A DNA stretch of 64,000 nucleotides from Nesterenkonia salmonea (lineage in GTDB: Bacteria; Actinomycetota; Actinomycetes; Actinomycetales; Micrococcaceae), in assembly GCF_005771525.1 (NCBI RefSeq), contig NZ_VAVZ01000001.1, positions 95,843 to 159,842 on the forward strand, given 5' to 3'. The notes beneath the pieces are model-generated. The model saw only the letters and a program-made list of their open reading frames with translations, did no database searches and was not told the DNA's origin. Positions 61,366 to 64,000 of the stretch are shown here, one piece after another (the first letter of the stretch is position 1; every line of letters starts with the position of its first letter). The position numbers were made by a program, and so were the translations under genes.

Positions 61366-63404
61366 GTATCATCACCAGCGAGCTCGTCAGTCTGGACCAG
61401 ATTCGCGCGACCACACCGCGTGAGGTTATCCAGGCCGTCGCAGAGCACATAGCTACCACAGACCGCGCTTCCGACTCGCAGGCACTGTTCAACGACGCGT
61501 GGAATCGTGAGCAGGAGTCGGCGACGGGCATGCCTGGAGGGTTTGCGATTCCGCATTGCCGCACAAGTGCAATCAACGCACCAACACTCGCTTTCGCCCG
61601 ACTCGCCTCCCCCGTAGATTTCGGCTCCACTGACGGCCCGGCCGACCTGGTGTTTTTCATCGCCGCCCCTGATGGCGCGAACCAGGATCACCTCAAGATT
61701 CTCTCCGCTTTGGCGACGTATCTTATGCGCGATGAATTTGTGCAGTCCCTGAGAAACGCGTCCTCTGCGCAGCGGGTGGTGAGCCTCATCGACGAAGCCG
61801 TTACCCCTGACGAGCAGCCGTCCACCGCATCCAACGCACCCAGCGCCTCAGCTCCGGCACCTGAGGGCGCACCAGAATCCATCTCACTCGTCGCGGTCAC
61901 CTCCTGCCCCACGGGTATCGCCCATACGTACATGGCAGCTGACGCACTGCGCCAGGCCGCTGAAGCTCGCGGCATCACCCTCCACGTGGAAACGCAAGGA
62001 GCCTCTGGTGCAGACGCACTGCCTAGCAGCGTGATTGCCGCAGCTTCAGCGGTGGTCTTCGCTGCCGATGTCGATGTCCGTGAAAAGCACCGGTTCTCGG
62101 GGAAACCAGTGGTCGCTTCTCGGGTGAAGCGCGCTATCAATGATCCCGCTGGCATGATCGAGGAGGCCCTGCGTGCCGCCGAAGACCCTGCCGCACAGAC
62201 TGTGTCGGTTGAAGCGCAGGAAAGCTCTGACGGCGAGCAAGAGTCGGAGAGCTTTGGTCGGAAAGTCCAGCGCGTGCTCATGACCGGAGTCAGCTACATG
62301 ATTCCGTTCGTAGCAGCCGGTGGTCTGCTGATCGCCTTGGGGTTCCTGCTCGGTGGGTACAGCATCACCGAAGTCGCAGACGACATCGCCTTTGACCGGG
62401 CCCTGTGGAATCTCCCGACAGAGGCGGATCTGCCCGACGACTTCCGTGGGTTCGGGGCGCTCGGTGCCTATCTGGGCGCTGTGTTCTTCGTCATCGGTGG
62501 GACTGCCATGAGCTTTCTTGTTCCCGCCTTGGCCGGTTACATCGCATTCGGTATGGCCGACCGTCCTGGCATTGCCCCAGGCTTTACAGCAGGCGCCGTC
62601 GCACTAGCGATGGACGCCGGGTTCATTGGCGGCATTATCGGCGGTGTCCTGGCGGGTGCGGTCGCCTACTGGATCCGCAAACTAGAGGTGCCTCGCTGGT
62701 TGGCTGGACTGATGCCCGTTGTCATCATTCCACTGGTCGCTAGCTTGGTCGCTGGTGGACTGATGGTGATCCTCCTTGGAGGTCCCATCGCTGGACTCAC
62801 GGCAGGACTGGAGAACTGGCTGCAGTCGATGACCGGCACCGCAGCGGTATTTCTTGGCCTCATTCTGGGTCTCATGATGTGCTTCGACCTTGGTGGCCCC
62901 GTCAACAAGGTCGCCTACTCCTTTGCCGTGGCCGGAATCTCCGCTGGAGTCGGCGTCGAAAGTGAGGCCCCATTGATGATCATGGCTACCGTCATGGCAG
63001 CGGGCATGGTTCCACCGCTGGGAATGGCACTGGCTACTTTCTTGGACCGGAAACTCTTCACCGTTGTGGAACGTGAGAACGGAAAGACTGCGGTTCTCTT
63101 GGGAGCAGCGTTCATCTCTGAGGGCGCCATCCCATTCGCAGCAGCTGACCCGCTGCGAGTTCTCCCCGCCTCAATGGCAGGTGGCGCCGTGACAGGCGCT
63201 CTGACCATGGCTTTTGGTGTCACCTCCATCGCACCGCATGGCGGCGTGTTCGTACCGTTCGCCATTGGTGGATTCCCACTGTTTCTGCTGGCTGTTGTCA
63301 TTGGCGCTGCCGTGACTGCATTCACTGTGATCGCGCTCAAACGCTGGGTCCGCAAGCAGCCGGTCGACGCCGCTGAAGCACCGGTACCTGCCGCAGCCGT
63401 CTGA
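61362..63404 (+). CDS. fruA: Fructose PTS transporter, fused EIIABC
   Basis: This membrane permease phosphorylates fructose to fructose-1-phosphate during uptake. The 680-residue protein has domain order A-B-C. EIIA (1-145) carries the phosphoacceptor His65 in 'FAIPHCRTS'. EIIB (about 173-270) carries Cys182 in 'AVTSCPTGIAHTYMAADAL'. EIIC (about 300-665) contains 'GVSYMIPFVAAGGLLIALGF' and about ten membrane segments with 'GGPVNKVAYSFAVAG'. It ends the operon before a strong terminator. EI and HPr must be encoded elsewhere. Confidence 0.94.
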   Translation: MSIITSELVSLDQIRATTPREVIQAVAEHIATTDRASDSQALFNDAWNREQESATGMPGGFAIPHCRTSAINAPTLAFARLASPVDFGSTDGPADLVFFIAAPDGANQDHLKILSALATYLMRDEFVQSLRNASSAQRVVSLIDEAVTPDEQPSTASNAPSASAPAPEGAPESISLVAVTSCPTGIAHTYMAADALRQAAEARGITLHVETQGASGADALPSSVIAAASAVVFAADVDVREKHRFSGKPVVASRVKRAINDPAGMIEEALRAAEDPAAQTVSVEAQESSDGEQESESFGRKVQRVLMTGVSYMIPFVAAGGLLIALGFLLGGYSITEVADDIAFDRALWNLPTEADLPDDFRGFGALGAYLGAVFFVIGGTAMSFLVPALAGYIAFGMADRPGIAPGFTAGAVALAMDAGFIGGIIGGVLAGAVAYWIRKLEVPRWLAGLMPVVIIPLVASLVAGGLMVILLGGPIAGLTAGLENWLQSMTGTAAVFLGLILGLMMCFDLGGPVNKVAYSFAVAGISAGVGVESEAPLMIMATVMAAGMVPPLGMALATFLDRKLFTVVERENGKTAVLLGAAFISEGAIPFAAADPLRVLPASMAGGAVTGALTMAFGVTSIAPHGGVFVPFAIGGFPLFLLAVVIGAAVTAFTVIALKRWVRKQPVDAAEAPVPAAAV

Positions 63405-63435
63405 GCACGGGACACTCCCGCGACTGTCCACTTCT

Positions 63436-63479
63436 GCAGACCCCCTGCCTGTCCTCATCCGGACAAGGAGGGGGTCTGC
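63436..63479 (+). terminator. Rho-independent-like terminator of the fructose operon
   Basis: GCAGACCCCC and GGGGGTCTGC form a 10-bp stem, extended inside by TGTCC/GGACA, 32 nt past the fruA stop. Only TTC follows, but the stem is very stable. Confidence 0.8.
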
Positions 63480-63491
63480 TTCAATGAGGTC

Positions 63492-63965
63492 ATGACCAGT
63501 CCTACGAAGCTCATCCGTTCCCAACGCCTCTCCGACGTCGCGGAGTACGCCTACGCGGCAAGGGTGCCGGCAGATGCTCAGTTCGTTTTCCTCGCCGGTT
63601 CCTGTCCTTTGAATCAAGGTGGCTCCACCGCCCACATCGGCAGTTACTCCGGGCAAGCAGGCAAGTGCATTGAGAATCTCCGTGTCGCTTTGGAAGAGGC
63701 CGGCGCTGCCATCAACAACGTCGTCAGTACTCGGGTCCTGGTGGCGTCGGCTCAGCAGAGAGATCTTGTGGAGGCATGGGGGGAAATCGCGGAGCTCCAC
63801 GCTGATTTCGGCGAGCCAGATATGCCCGAACTGCTCATTGAGGCTGCCGTCGCTGGGGTTACCGCTACAGTCGCAGATCAGAGGAGCTGGCAGCCCACGC
63901 GTAGCGTAGGGGAATCGACGTGGGAGTATGCGAGGGTTATAGGTCATAAATGTGTTGCTGGGTAG
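63492..63965 (+). CDS. RidA/YjgF-family protein with atypical C-terminus
   Basis: This 157-residue frame has a RidA-like fold in residues 8-100: 'AYAARVPADAQFVFLAGSCP', 'QAGKCIENLRVALEEAGAAI' and 'NNVVSTRVLVAS'. The usual C-terminal strand with the substrate-binding Arg is not found; 'DMPELLIEAAVAGVTATVAD' replaces it, and about 25 further residues have no family counterpart. A frameshift near 63880 would instead end the protein at a TAG near 63905. It may be a non-deaminase RidA relative or a decaying gene. GAGG is very close to the ATG, and the gene is separated from fruA by a terminator. Confidence 0.6.
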   Translation: MTSPTKLIRSQRLSDVAEYAYAARVPADAQFVFLAGSCPLNQGGSTAHIGSYSGQAGKCIENLRVALEEAGAAINNVVSTRVLVASAQQRDLVEAWGEIAELHADFGEPDMPELLIEAAVAGVTATVADQRSWQPTRSVGESTWEYARVIGHKCVAG

Positions 63966-64000
63966 GTCTGCATCCCAGCAGTGGGGCGGCAGGATCGGGG

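Overview
This 64 kb window reads as chromosome of a GC-rich (about 60%) actinobacterium of the Micrococcales, most like a Micrococcaceae relative of Arthrobacter or Nesterenkonia. That placement is inferred from gene content and order: a mycothione reductase; the gcvH-garA-ftsR-bfn-merR block; clpP1-clpP2-clpX behind tig; an rph-rdgB pair beside an Rv1339-type hydrolase; clpS beside a DUF2017 gene; and leuCD-murA-plsC-gpsA-ddl with a divergent IclR regulator. Many genes start with GTG, overlap by 4 nt, or appear leaderless, as is common in this phylum. Most of the window is core genome. I see no insertion sequence, prophage, CRISPR array or rRNA.

Layout. 1-5.5 kb (minus): mycothione reductase (cut by the window edge), an orphan ParA, a quinol-monooxygenase-like protein, two MerR regulators around a bifunctional nuclease, GarA and GcvH. 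5.5-9 kb: a NarL-type two-component system divergent from an ABC-2 exporter. 9-13.5 kb (minus): a LpqY-SugABC-type disaccharide importer, likely for trehalose, with a promoter and palindrome in front. 13.6-18.3 kb (minus): clpX, clpP2, clpP1, tig and two tRNAs. 18.4-23.4 kb: a hypothetical gene, a peroxiredoxin, tRNA-Leu, a Tat-exported binding protein whose start codon abuts the tRNA, malate:quinone oxidoreductase and a half-size membrane protein. 23.4-32.6 kb: sbcCD, a divergent ADP-ribosylglycohydrolase-like gene, a DnaQ-BRCT protein, rdgB, rph, a metallo-beta-lactamase-fold hydrolase, DUF2017 and clpS. 32.7-34.7 kb: divergent pncB and pncA (NAD salvage). 34.7-35.8 kb: a small scar with a broken endonuclease-like gene between two sets of GATGGGAC inverted repeats. 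35.8-44.5 kb (minus): an SF2 helicase, DUF3039, ddl, gpsA, plsC, murA, leuD and leuC. 44.6-50.3 kb: an LtbR/NdgR-type regulator, UDP-glucose dehydrogenase, thiL, a DapC-like aminotransferase and a transsulfuration-family enzyme.

The accessory part is 50.5-59.5 kb. It holds a polyprenyl-phosphate sugar-1-phosphate transferase, a family 2 glycosyltransferase, an AT-rich 0.9 kb interval with palindromes and doubtful small ORFs, and two adjacent very large LuxR-type regulators. Only one of the pair keeps an obvious P-loop. This regulator pair beside surface-polysaccharide genes is the best candidate here for something undescribed. 59.5-64 kb is a fructose operon (DeoR regulator, 1-phosphofructokinase, EIIABC) with a well-formed promoter carrying operator-like repeats, a strong terminator, and a RidA-like gene with an atypical C-terminus.

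Starts were moved from the longest possible ORF wherever a ribosome binding site, a 4-nt overlap or homology supported an internal codon. Function calls rest on recognising motifs and gene order by eye; no search was run.
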